Shown: positions 15,578 through 23,005 of the stretch, piece by piece | Layout of the letters: every line of letters starts with the position of its first letter | Position numbering within the stretch: the first letter of the stretch is position 1 | Assembly (NCBI GenBank): GCA_035758845.1 | Contig: DASTVZ010000178.1 | Coordinates: 1 to 64,000, forward strand | Origin: JALZOC01 sp035758845 | GTDB taxonomy: Bacteria; Acidobacteriota; Vicinamibacteria; Vicinamibacterales; 2-12-FULL-66-21 | Direction of reading: 5' to 3' | DNA length: 64,000 bases | Translations under genes and position numbers: made by a program | Notes under the pieces: generated by a model | Database searches by the model: none | What the model saw: the letters and a program-made list of their open reading frames with translations, nothing else | What the model was told of the DNA's origin: nothing

Positions 15578-18500
15578 ATGCGGACACCGAGTGCAATTGC
15601 CGCAGCCGTCATCACAGCCTTATTAATCCCGGGAAGTCATGGACTCGGCCACGCGCAGAATGCGGCGTCCGGCGCGACATCGACCAGTGACGGGATCGAT
15701 CACGCGGTCCTTGCGGGATTGAGCTGGCGATCGCTTGGTCCCGCTCGCGGCGGACGTTCGCAGGCCGTTGCCGGCAGCAGCAGTCGGCCCTTTGAATACT
15801 ATTTCGGCGCCACGGGCGGCGGACTTTGGAAGACGACCGATGGCGGCGTGACGTGGCGTGCGGTCTCTGACAAATTCTTCAGATCGTCGTCGGTGGGCGC
15901 GGTTGCGGTCTCGGAGTCCAATCCCGATGTCGTCTACGTGGGCATGGGCGAAACGGAACTGCGCGGCAACATCATTCAAGGAGACGGTGTCTACAAATCA
16001 ACCGACGGCGGCAAAACGTTCACATCCGTTGGGCTCGAAAAGACACTCGCCATCGCACGCATTCGGATTCATCCCACCAATCCAGACATTGTCTACGTCG
16101 CCGCGCTGGGCGATCCTTACGGAGCCACTCCCGACCGAGGGGTCTTCAAATCCATAGACGCTGGAACGACGTGGACGAAGTCGCTCTTTCGCGACGACAA
16201 GACGGGCGCGGTCGACTTGTCGATGGACCCCGCCCATCCAGACGTTCTTTATGCGGGCCTCTGGGAAGTTTTTCGGACGCCGCATTCGCTGTCGAGCGGC
16301 GGTCCGGGCAGTGGTCTGTTCAAGACAACAGATGGCGGAGCCACGTGGACGGAAATCAGCCGTAACCCCGGGCTGCCAAAACCAGTATGGGGAAAGATCG
16401 GCGTCGCGGTTTCCGCTGCCGAAGCGAATCGGATCTACGCAATCATCGAGGCCGCCGACGGCGGCGTGTTCATGTCCGATGATGCCGGTCAGAACTGGAA
16501 AATCATCAACGACGACCGCCGGCTGCGACAGCGTGCGTTCTATTACACACGCATCTACGCCGATCCTCAGGCGAAAGATACCGTCTACATCCTGAATACC
16601 GGAATGTACCGATCCACCGATGCGGGAAAAACCATTCGCGCCATCCGCGTTCCTCACGGCGACAACCACGACCTGTGGATTGCGCCGAACGATCCGAAGC
16701 GCCTGATCAACAGCAACGACGGCGGCGCCAACGTGTCGATCAATGGAGGAGAGAGCTGGACGGATCAGGATTTTCCAACGGCGCAGTTCTATAACGTGAT
16801 CACGACGTCGCATGTGCCTTACCACGTGTGCGGCGCGCAACAGGACAACAGCACCGCCTGCGTATCCAGCACTGGAGAGGGAAATCTGTACGACGCTGGT
16901 GGCGGCGAGAGCGGATACATCGCGCCCGATCCTCGCGACACTGACGTGTTCTACGCCGGCAGCTACGGTGGCTTGCTGACGCGAATCAATCGTCGCACCG
17001 GCGAGGAACGAGCGATCAATGTCTGGCCCGACAATCCGATGGGATTCTCGTCGTCCGACATGACCGAACGATTTCAGTGGACGTATCCGATCGTGTTCTC
17101 ACCCACGGATCCCCGCACCTTGTACGCGACCTCTCAGCACGTCTGGAGATCGAGAAACGAGGGACAGACGTGGGAGCGCATCAGTCCCGATCTGTCGCGC
17201 CACGATCCATCGACGATGGGACCCTCCGGTGGTCCGATCACACTCGATCAAACAGGTGTCGAGACCTACGCCGTCGTGTTCGCCCTCGCCCCCAGTCCGG
17301 TGGATGCCCGCGTGTTGTGGGCCGGATCCGACGACGGTTACGTGCACGTGACGCGTGACGGCGGACAGAATTGGGAGAAAGTGACGCCGCCCGATCTGCC
17401 GGACTTCACGCGAATCAGTTTCATCGAGGCGTCGCCGCACGACGCGGGCACTGCGTACTTCGCTGGTAATCGTTACCAGAGGTCCGACCGCTCGCCGTAT
17501 GTCTACAAGACAGCCGATTACGGAAAGACGTGGACGCGTATCGTGCGCGGTCTGCCGTTCACGGATTTCGCACGAACGATTCGTGAGGACAAGAAACGGA
17601 AAGGACTGCTGTTTCTCGGCAGCGAGAACGGCATCTACGTGTCGTTCGATGATGGCGCCGTCTGGCAGTCGCTACGCCTGGACTTGCCGGTCACACCGGT
17701 ACACGGGATCGAAGTGAAGGGGGACGATGTCGTCATCGCCACGCACGGACGATCGTTCTACGTCATGAACGATATCTCGGTGCTGCGGCAGGTGACATCA
17801 ACGACAAGCAACGAACCTGTCGTTCTATTCCGCCCGGCTGGCGCGACACGCTCGGTTTCGCGCGGGGTGTCGATCGATTACTTCCTGAAGACAGCGGCAA
17901 ACGCGATCACCATCGAAATCCTCGACGCCGGCGGTACCGTGATCCGCAAGTTCACCGGGCCCGCGCCGGAAAAGTCCGAGTCGCCGCCGCCGGGAGAGGG
18001 GAGCGACGACGGCGGGCGGCCACCGACGCCACGCGCTCCCGGCAAGCAGGGGATGAATCGGTTCACCTGGGACATGCGTTACGCCGGCGCCCGCGAGTTT
18101 CCGGGACTGATCATGTGGGCGGGAAGCGCGCGCGGACCGCTCGCCCCTCCGGGGAAGTACTCAGCTCGTCTCACCGCCAGTGGTGTCACGAAGACGGAAG
18201 CGTTCGCGATCACGCGCAACGATGCGGTCAAGACGATCACTGATGCGGACCTGCTCGAGCAATTCAAACTGGCCAAACAAATCAACGATCGCGTCAACGC
18301 CGCAAACGAAGCAGTGCTCCGAATCCGCAATGTGAAAGATCAGGTCAACGCGCGCGTCACGAAAACAAACGATGCCGCGATCAAGGCCGCGGGGGACCCC
18401 CTCGTCGAGAAGCTCACGTCAATTGAGGGAGAGATCTATCAATACCGGAACCGCAGCAACCAGGACCCGCTGAATTACCCGATTCGGTTGAACAACAAGC

Positions 18501-18715
18501 TGGCAGCCCTTCAGGGCCTCGTCGAAATCGGCGATTTCAAGCCGACCGACCAGTCATATGCGGTGTTCAAGGAACTGTCGGCTCGTCTCGACAAACAGTT
18601 CGGGCAGCTCGACACCGTATTCAGCATCGACCTGGCGAATTTCAACAAGCTGCTGCAGCGGAAGAAACTCGAACCGGTCAAGGACATGTTGCCGGCGGAG
18701 ACGGACGGGAAATAG
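15578..18715 (+). CDS. VPS10/sortilin-like BNR-repeat exported protein
   Basis: A 1045-aa exported protein with a signal peptide (MRTPSAIAAAVITALLIPGSHGLGHAQ). It has at least eight Asp-box/BNR motifs of the form S/T-x-D-x-G-x-T-W (TTDGGVTW, STDGGKTF, SIDAGTTW, TTDGGATW, SDDAGQNW, SINGGESW, TRDGGQNW, TADYGKTW), giving one or two beta-propellers over about residues 35-740. A beta-sandwich-like segment and a C-terminal helical region (about 890-1045, KLAKQINDRVNAANEAVLRIRNV) follow. Such proteins are annotated as glycosyl hydrolase, sortilin or photosystem-stability-like; no hydrolase catalytic residues are recognised. The ATG at 15,578 gives a clean signal peptide with GGAGG upstream, so the longer frame was not used. 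Confidence 0.85.
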   Translation: MRTPSAIAAAVITALLIPGSHGLGHAQNAASGATSTSDGIDHAVLAGLSWRSLGPARGGRSQAVAGSSSRPFEYYFGATGGGLWKTTDGGVTWRAVSDKFFRSSSVGAVAVSESNPDVVYVGMGETELRGNIIQGDGVYKSTDGGKTFTSVGLEKTLAIARIRIHPTNPDIVYVAALGDPYGATPDRGVFKSIDAGTTWTKSLFRDDKTGAVDLSMDPAHPDVLYAGLWEVFRTPHSLSSGGPGSGLFKTTDGGATWTEISRNPGLPKPVWGKIGVAVSAAEANRIYAIIEAADGGVFMSDDAGQNWKIINDDRRLRQRAFYYTRIYADPQAKDTVYILNTGMYRSTDAGKTIRAIRVPHGDNHDLWIAPNDPKRLINSNDGGANVSINGGESWTDQDFPTAQFYNVITTSHVPYHVCGAQQDNSTACVSSTGEGNLYDAGGGESGYIAPDPRDTDVFYAGSYGGLLTRINRRTGEERAINVWPDNPMGFSSSDMTERFQWTYPIVFSPTDPRTLYATSQHVWRSRNEGQTWERISPDLSRHDPSTMGPSGGPITLDQTGVETYAVVFALAPSPVDARVLWAGSDDGYVHVTRDGGQNWEKVTPPDLPDFTRISFIEASPHDAGTAYFAGNRYQRSDRSPYVYKTADYGKTWTRIVRGLPFTDFARTIREDKKRKGLLFLGSENGIYVSFDDGAVWQSLRLDLPVTPVHGIEVKGDDVVIATHGRSFYVMNDISVLRQVTSTTSNEPVVLFRPAGATRSVSRGVSIDYFLKTAANAITIEILDAGGTVIRKFTGPAPEKSESPPPGEGSDDGGRPPTPRAPGKQGMNRFTWDMRYAGAREFPGLIMWAGSARGPLAPPGKYSARLTASGVTKTEAFAITRNDAVKTITDADLLEQFKLAKQINDRVNAANEAVLRIRNVKDQVNARVTKTNDAAIKAAGDPLVEKLTSIEGEIYQYRNRSNQDPLNYPIRLNNKLAALQGLVEIGDFKPTDQSYAVFKELSARLDKQFGQLDTVFSIDLANFNKLLQRKKLEPVKDMLPAETDGK

Positions 18716-18721
18716 AGATCG

Positions 18722-18938
18722 TGTCCGTTTTAGGTTTTGGGTTTTTGGGTTCACGGTTTTTGGTTCTAAGTCTTGGTTTTGGGGTTTAGGTTTGGCCTTT
18801 GGGTTCGGGGTTCCTGGTTCGCGAGCAACAAGTCACAACCGAAAACCAAAGACTGAATAACCAAGACCTTGAAACCAAGACCCCAAAACCAGAACTCAAA
18901 ACCAAAAACCCAAAAGCAAAAGCCCCAAAGCAAAAACT
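18722..18938. repeat. G/T-rich to A/C-rich long inverted repeat
   Basis: The left arm (about 18,722-18,822) is almost only GGTTTTGGG-like words; the right arm (about 18,838-18,938) is made of their complements (AAAACCAAGACCCC, CCAAAAACCC). The two could pair over about 100 bp with mismatches. The G-tracts of the plus strand resemble telomere-type repeats and could form a quadruplex. It fills the space between two convergent genes. No gene is present. Confidence 0.85.
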
Positions 18939-18940
18939 GA

Positions 18941-19786
18941 TTACGCCGTATCCCGTTCAACCTTGACCTCGACGACGCCGAGTGGTTCTTCCACTGACAC
19001 GAAAAGATCGTCGGGGTTCTCCATGCCGGTGCTGAAGAGATCGGCAGGCCGGTACGGCCGCTCGTGGAACATGAGTGTCACATCCGCGATCTCCTGGTAC
19101 GTCGCGAGCACAACGTCGGCGATGGCATAGAGCGTGTGATGCACGGAGCGTCCGGAATGCCACGCGAACGTCTCGACGATCGCGGCGCGTACTCCCTGCC
19201 GATACGGGCGAAACGTGACGTCGGGACTGCTATACGTCCAGCGGGCGGACAACTCGCCGACGAGCAACCGTTGTAATCCGTCGTGGCGCCCATCATCCGC
19301 CGCAGCCGGATTACGCGGAGCGAACCCTGAGGTTCGCATCACATTCAACGCGTCAAGGCCCGAGACGACCGCAATCTGGCGTCCATTGCTCGTCACCGCC
19401 GTCGTTTTCACTTCGGGGGACCCGGCGAGAAACGCCTGGCCCTGCGCGCGGCCGCCGGCATCGAGACGCGCCCATGCCCGCTCGCTAATCTCAACACGTG
19501 CGCGCGTGATCGCTGGATACCCCTTGAGGATGCGATCGCAGATCGCAAGCCCGAACTCTTCGATCTCGCACGATCCGTGTTCGCGGGCGGCGCGATGGAC
19601 CAGATTCTTCAGGGCCTCGCCTGGTGGCAAGCCGTCGGCTCTGCCTTCGCGAAACGCCGCCGCAAATTCTCCTTCGAACCGGAACGACACCGACAGCTCT
19701 TTGGGATCGTGCCTGTCCCCTCGCCGTGTGACGCGAAGCATCCTGAGCCGGGACTCGCCGTGGTTGGTCGACCCGATGCGCGGCAT
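18941..19786 (-). CDS. Uricase-family (T-fold) protein with altered active site
   Basis: A 281-aa protein of the urate oxidase family. Conserved scaffolding includes DPKELSVSFRFEG, ALKNLVHRAAREHG, EEFGLAICDRILKGYP, TRARVEISERAW, TFAWHSGRSVHHTLYAIADVVL and a terminal VVEVKVE strand. However, residues that do the chemistry in known uricases are not seen. The YGK lysine site reads NHGES, the ATD threonine site reads PPGEALKN, the substrate-binding Gln site reads VHHTLY, and the PNKH/QNH asparagine-histidine site reads HERPY. It may therefore bind a purine without oxidising it or have another reaction. No other purine-catabolism gene is adjacent. The start at 19,786 follows a TACAGT box by 7 nt, with no Shine-Dalgarno. 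Confidence 0.75.
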   Translation of the reverse strand: MPRIGSTNHGESRLRMLRVTRRGDRHDPKELSVSFRFEGEFAAAFREGRADGLPPGEALKNLVHRAAREHGSCEIEEFGLAICDRILKGYPAITRARVEISERAWARLDAGGRAQGQAFLAGSPEVKTTAVTSNGRQIAVVSGLDALNVMRTSGFAPRNPAAADDGRHDGLQRLLVGELSARWTYSSPDVTFRPYRQGVRAAIVETFAWHSGRSVHHTLYAIADVVLATYQEIADVTLMFHERPYRPADLFSTGMENPDDLFVSVEEPLGVVEVKVERDTA

Positions 19787-19793
19787 GCGACGA

Positions 19794-19799
19794 ACTGTA
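19794..19799 (-). promoter_or_regulatory. -10 box (TACAGT) upstream of the uricase-family gene
   Basis: Read on the minus strand, TACAGT is followed by 7 nt and the ATG at 19,786, the spacing expected for a leaderless transcript. It interleaves with the divergent acylphosphatase promoter. Confidence 0.4.
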
Positions 19800-19810
19800 C
19801 CATGAGCCGC

Positions 19811-19816
19811 TATAAT
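19811..19816 (+). promoter_or_regulatory. -10 box (TATAAT) upstream of acylphosphatase
   Basis: A consensus TATAAT lies 9 nt before the ATG at 19,826. Transcription would begin 2-3 nt before that codon, again a nearly leaderless arrangement, and would exclude the alternative ATG at 19,802. No good -35 is visible. Confidence 0.5.
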
Positions 19817-19825
19817 GAGCGTTTC

Positions 19826-20098
19826 ATGATCGTGGCGCGGCGGGTACTCATCGGCGGCCGCGTGCAGGGCGTCGGCTTCCGGATGTTCGCGGCCGCGCGC
19901 GCCGCCGCGGAAGGAATCCACGGGTACGCGCGGAATCTGCCGGACGGTCGAGTCGAAGTGCTGTTGGAGGGAGATCACGAAGCCGTCGATCGAATGGAAC
20001 TGGCGCTTCGAAGAGGCCCCTCCCACGCGGAGGTCGAATCGTTCGACGTCGAGGACACGCAACCTTCACATCGCACGACCGGATTCTCGACACGATGA
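19826..20098 (+). CDS. acyP: Acylphosphatase
   Basis: A 90-aa acylphosphatase, which hydrolyses the carboxyl-phosphate bond of acylphosphates in the cytoplasm. The active-site loop GRVQGVGFRMFAAARA supplies the phosphate-binding cradle and the catalytic Arg. The second signature GYARNLPDGRVEVLLEGDHEAVDRM carries the catalytic Asn. Length and order are canonical. The gene diverges from the uricase-family gene and is followed by the hairpin leader of apt about 80 bp downstream. It probably has its own promoter, judging from the TATAAT box. Confidence 0.95.
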   Translation: MIVARRVLIGGRVQGVGFRMFAAARAAAEGIHGYARNLPDGRVEVLLEGDHEAVDRMELALRRGPSHAEVESFDVEDTQPSHRTTGFSTR

Positions 20099-20178
20099 TC
20101 GCCCTCGCGAAGGTTGACGCCTCTCGGAATGATTAATGTTCGAGTCGTACGGCGCGGGAAGACGGCGTGACGGACGCG

Positions 20179-20251
20179 CGAGCGAGCGCAGCGAAGCGAG
20201 CCAGGCGATCGCCTGTCGGGGAGTCCGAGGGGCGAAGCCCTCGGAATAATA
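20179..20251 (+). promoter_or_regulatory. Hairpin leader element, copy 1 (upstream of apt)
   Basis: This begins with a GAGCGAGCGCAGCGAAGCGAG tract shared with copy 2, then GGGGAG (20,218-20,223), one T and a strong stem at 20,225-20,244. In the stem CCGAGGGGC pairs with GCCCTCGG across a GAA loop. Seven nt (AATAATA) then lead to the ATG of apt. With the stem folded, the GGGGAG block would sit about 8 nt from the start codon, ideal for ribosome binding. Functionally inferred only. Confidence 0.6.
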
Positions 20252-20767
20252 ATGGATGCACTGAAATCAAAGATTCGCCACGTCCCGGATTTTCCAAAAG
20301 CGGGGATTCTCTTCTACGACATCACGACGCTGCTGCGAGATCCCGGCGGCTTTCGTCTCGCGATCGATAGCGTCGCGACGCCGTTCCAGGACAAAGCCGT
20401 CAGTCTCGTCGTGGGCGTCGAGAGTCGTGGATTCATTCTCGGGTCGGCCGTCGCCGATCGCCTCGGAACCGGATTCGTTCCGGTGCGAAAGGTGGGAAAG
20501 CTGCCATCCGACCGCATCCGGGCGAGCTACGATCTGGAATACGGCACCGACAGCCTGGAGATGCACCGCGACGCGGTGGAGGCAGGCCAGCGCGTCCTCA
20601 TCGTCGACGACCTGCTCGCAACCGGCGGGACCGCCAGGGCCACGGTCGATCTGGTCAAACAGGTCGGCGGCGTTGTCCAAGGGGTCGCGTTCCTCATCGA
20701 ACTGGTCGCGCTGAACGGTCGATCGAAGCTTGAAGGAGAAACGATTCACGCGGTGCTCAAGTACTGA
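20252..20767 (+). CDS. apt: Adenine phosphoribosyltransferase
   Basis: A 171-aa APRT, which joins adenine and PRPP to make AMP in purine salvage. The PRPP-binding motif is VLIVDDLLATGGTARATVDLV (about residues 114-134). The hood region has DFPKAGILFYDITTLLRDP, and VVGVESRGFILGSAVADRLG and PVRKVGKLP match family positions. The length is exactly typical. It starts 7 nt after the hairpin leader element and has no Shine-Dalgarno in the usual place except the GGA at the hairpin base. It is followed by an inverted repeat and then tRNA-Arg. Confidence 0.97.
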   Translation: MDALKSKIRHVPDFPKAGILFYDITTLLRDPGGFRLAIDSVATPFQDKAVSLVVGVESRGFILGSAVADRLGTGFVPVRKVGKLPSDRIRASYDLEYGTDSLEMHRDAVEAGQRVLIVDDLLATGGTARATVDLVKQVGGVVQGVAFLIELVALNGRSKLEGETIHAVLKY

Positions 20768-20777
20768 CGCTGAAAAC

Positions 20778-20874
20778 TCTGAATGTTGATTGCTGAATGC
20801 TGATTGACACGTTTGAGTCCAGTGCCAATCAATCAGCAATCAGACTTCAGCATTCAACAATTTCAGAGGTCACT
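20778..20874. repeat. TGAATGCTGATTG-word inverted repeat
   Basis: The left arm GAATGTTGATTGCTGAATGC faces a right arm of CAATCAGCAATCAGACTTCAG and CATTCAACAATTTCAGAG, about 95 bp in all, between apt and tRNA-Arg. Similar words occur at 26,925-27,146, 46,364-46,410, 49,893-49,986 and 52,835-52,900. No coding content. Confidence 0.8.
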
Positions 20875-20898
20875 CGTGCGGTAAAATGGCGGTTTGCC

Positions 20899-20972
20899 GC
20901 GCCCGTAGCTCAGCAGGATAGAGCATCGGTTTCCTAAACCGGGGGTCGCAGGTTCGAGACCTGCCGGGCGCA
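20899..20972 (+). tRNA. tRNA-Arg (anticodon CCT)
   Basis: A full cloverleaf folds by eye. The acceptor stem is GCGCCCG/CGGGCGC with discriminator A; the D arm is GCTC/GAGC around AGCAGGATA. The anticodon stem TCGGT/ACCGG encloses the loop TTCCTAA, giving anticodon CCT, which reads the AGG arginine codon. The T stem is GCAGG/CCTGC with loop TTCGAGA. CCA is not encoded. A TAAAAT box at 20,882-20,887 is a likely -10. Confidence 0.96.
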
Positions 20973-21044
20973 AATCCGCCTTCGCTCGGTATTTCGAGTG
21001 AGCTTCGGCGCGACCTTCGTACTGCGCGATGGCGACGGACGACG

Positions 21045-21149
21045 CGAGCGAGCGCAGCGACGCGAGCCAGGCGATGGGAGCGAGCCGACGAAGCGGCTCG
21101 CGAGAGAGCCTGTAGGGGAGTCCGAGGGGCGAAGCCCCTCGGAGTAATT
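21045..21149 (+). promoter_or_regulatory. Hairpin leader element, copy 2 (upstream of TPR gene)
   Basis: It shares the CGAGCGAGCGCAGCGA tract with copy 1, then has an extra stem CGAGCCG/CGGCTCG (21,081-21,100). GGGGAG (21,115-21,120) and one T follow, then a perfect 9-bp stem at 21,122-21,142: CCGAGGGGC, loop GAA, GCCCCTCGG. Seven nt (AGTAATT) separate it from the ATG. The same order and spacing as copy 1, in front of an unrelated gene, is the main evidence for a shared function. Confidence 0.65.
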
Positions 21150-21890
21150 ATGAGAGCCAAAGAACGACACAAGCTGAAGGAGAACGAGTTCGCCCGCAGT
21201 GTTGCCCATGCGAGCGACTTCATGCAGACGCGACAGCGCGAAGTCACGACCTATGCGACGGTGATCATCATCGCGTTGCTTCTGGCAGGTGGGTTCGCCT
21301 TGTGGCGCCAGACGCGCAACGCGAAAGCCAACACGCTCCTTGCCTCCGCACTGGCGGTGGAGGAAGCGCCAGTGATCGCGCCGTCGGCGCCGGCGCCGGG
21401 AAGTCCGATTCCGGTGCAGCAAGCCGGCACATATCCGACCGAACAAGCCAAACTCGAGGCCGCGCTGCCGGAGCTGATCAAAGCCGCCGACGCCTATCCC
21501 GGCACTGAGGCGGGGGTCACGGCGCGCTATCACGCGGCTGGAGTACTGGCCTCGCTCGGACGGTACGCAGAAGCGGAACAGCGCTATCAAGAAGTCGTCG
21601 ACAAGGCGGGAAACCGTCTCTACGGTCGCACGGCGAAGCTCGGGCTCGCCGACGTGCAGGTGCTGCAAGGGAAATACGACAGCGCGATCAAGATCTACCA
21701 GGAAGCCGCCACGGATTCGAACTCACAGCTGCCGCTCGACGGCGTGCTGATGCAGCTCGGGCGCGCGTATATGAAAGCGGGCAAAAAGACGGAGGCGGCG
21801 CACGCCTTCACACGCGTCGTTGAAGAGTTCCCGACATCAGCATACGCGGCCGATGCGCGCCGAGAGATGGAAGAAGCGAAGAAGGGGTAA
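21150..21890 (+). CDS. Membrane-anchored TPR protein (YfgM/BamD-like helical repeats)
   Basis: A 246-aa protein with a basic, charged N-terminal cytoplasmic segment (MRAKERHKLKENEFARSVAH), one membrane helix (ATVIIIALLLAGGFALW, about residues 31-48), a Pro/Ala linker and tetratricopeptide repeats from about residue 95 onward. The repeats include AGVLASLGRYAEAEQRYQEVV, ADVQVLQGKYDSAIKIYQEA and GRAYMKAGKKTEAAHAFTRVV. The layout matches YfgM-type proteins that sit at the Sec translocon or assist envelope biogenesis; this is inferred from architecture, not from close similarity. The start directly follows hairpin leader copy 2. Confidence 0.8.
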   Translation: MRAKERHKLKENEFARSVAHASDFMQTRQREVTTYATVIIIALLLAGGFALWRQTRNAKANTLLASALAVEEAPVIAPSAPAPGSPIPVQQAGTYPTEQAKLEAALPELIKAADAYPGTEAGVTARYHAAGVLASLGRYAEAEQRYQEVVDKAGNRLYGRTAKLGLADVQVLQGKYDSAIKIYQEAATDSNSQLPLDGVLMQLGRAYMKAGKKTEAAHAFTRVVEEFPTSAYAADARREMEEAKKG

Positions 21891-21914
21891 GTGCCGCCGG
21901 TCCCTCGGCGTGAG

Positions 21915-22265
21915 TTATTCGCCGTTTGATCGGCAAACCGCTTCGATGCAAAGCACCGGAGCACTTCCGACCGGCTCGATTCGTCGCGCGGCACCCCGAG
22001 GAACGAAGACAATATCTCCAGCCGTCAGGATCACCGACTCATCGTCGATCGTCACTTTCAGCAGCCCCGCAATGACAGCCTCTGCGCGTCCGCGGTGATG
22101 GACTCGCGCGGAGACGATGGCCCCGGCCGGATTTGAGCGCGGCAGCGGATCGTATCCGAGAACTCTGAGCTTTTGCTGGAGGGCGGCTTCCGTGAGTGGC
22201 CCGTCGGACCGCTGATCCCACCGATCGACTTGCATCAAGAGTGGCATGCCCGTGCGATGCTTCAC
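21915..22265 (-). CDS. Cupin-domain protein
   Basis: A 116-aa single-domain cupin. The second cupin motif is clear in VIAGLLKVTIDDESVILTAGDIVFVPRGAARRIEP, with the usual G-D-x-x-x-x-P. The first motif is degenerate (VSARVHHRGRAEAVIAG) but keeps a His-His and a Glu that may bind metal. The gene was started at the GTG at 22,265 because GGAGAA lies five bases upstream; longer frames would overlap the PilZ gene. Small cupins are often sensors or isomerases, and no substrate is suggested by the neighbours. Confidence 0.75.
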   Translation of the reverse strand: MKHRTGMPLLMQVDRWDQRSDGPLTEAALQQKLRVLGYDPLPRSNPAGAIVSARVHHRGRAEAVIAGLLKVTIDDESVILTAGDIVFVPRGAARRIEPVGSAPVLCIEAVCRSNGE

Positions 22266-22306
22266 GGTTGTTCTCCGGCCTGGGGCAGGCGGCGTCGCAG
22301 CGAGGC

Positions 22307-22732
22307 TCACGCGGTTCTCGTCGCCGTCTCGCTTGTCTGCCACTCGGCGGCCGGCGTCGCCGCGCGACGCTCGGGCTCGACCAGCAGCCGCAACGCATAC
22401 CCTGTCGGCGATCCGGTGTCGTTGCTGACGGGATCGACGCGGAAAATCGCCGAGAGCACAGTCGATTTGCGAAGAGGAGCCGGCAAATCAGCCCGGTCGC
22501 GCGACGCGCGATCCACCTGGAAATACACCAACCGATACAGCGGAATTGGAGTCCCGCCCTGGCAGTCGACGCTGACGCCGTGAACGCTGACGTCGCGCGT
22601 CACGACATTGGCCATTCGCGTGTTGCCCTTGGCGTCCTTCCAAAGAATCTGGCCATTGACCGCGATAGGGTAACGGTCCTCGGTTCGCTTCTCGTACCGG
22701 CTGCCGCCTACCAGGCGAAGACGCTGTTCCAT
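22307..22732 (-). CDS. PilZ-domain protein
   Basis: A 141-aa protein consisting mainly of one PilZ domain, a cyclic-di-GMP receptor fold. The Arg-containing N-terminal switch is represented by RYEKRTEDRYPIAVNGQI, and the second motif D/N-x-S-x-x-G by TRDVSVHGVSVDCQGG. The first motif usually reads RxxxR; here RYEKR (residues 12-16) precedes EDRYP, so binding competence is plausible but unproven. GGAGGAAT precedes the ATG. The 42-bp gap to the cupin suggests a small operon. Possible roles are motility or exopolysaccharide control. Confidence 0.8.
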   Translation of the reverse strand: MEQRLRLVGGSRYEKRTEDRYPIAVNGQILWKDAKGNTRMANVVTRDVSVHGVSVDCQGGTPIPLYRLVYFQVDRASRDRADLPAPLRKSTVLSAIFRVDPVSNDTGSPTGYALRLLVEPERRAATPAAEWQTSETATRTA

Positions 22733-22956
22733 TGTCGTGATTCCTCCGACTCGCAGATGCAGACGCTATATCAAGTTGCAGGCCCGACTACGCTCAGTAC
22801 GCAGGTCCTGCCACTAGCCTCGTTAAGTGTTTGATTGATTCAGTGTTAGGTCACGCGCCTGCGGACTTATACCACAGTCTTAGGTGAATACTCGCTATCC
22901 AATTTGGCCTGAGATTGGATACTTGCGTTACATTCTCGCTGTTCGGTTGTTGTTTC

Positions 22957-22998
22957 CGGGGTCCGGGATCCGGATCCGGGATCCGTGGTCCGGGATGA
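22957..22998. repeat. GGGATCCGG-word inverted repeat
   Basis: GGTCCGGGATCCGGATCC followed by GGGATCCGTGGTCCGGGA forms nested palindromes in the gap between two minus-strand genes. The rest of this 273-bp gap (22,733-22,956) shows no gene and no clear sigma-54 -24/-12 promoter. Confidence 0.7.
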
Positions 22999-23005
22999 CT
23001 AGCGA

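Noticed and set aside
20899..20972. Integration site at the 3' end of tRNA-Arg
   Set aside because: No duplicate of the tRNA end and no integrase or foreign genes are found downstream.
22733..22956. Sigma-54 (-24/-12) promoter near PilZ or the activator gene
   Set aside because: TTGGCC and TTGC elements are present, but the GG-to-GC spacing is wrong.
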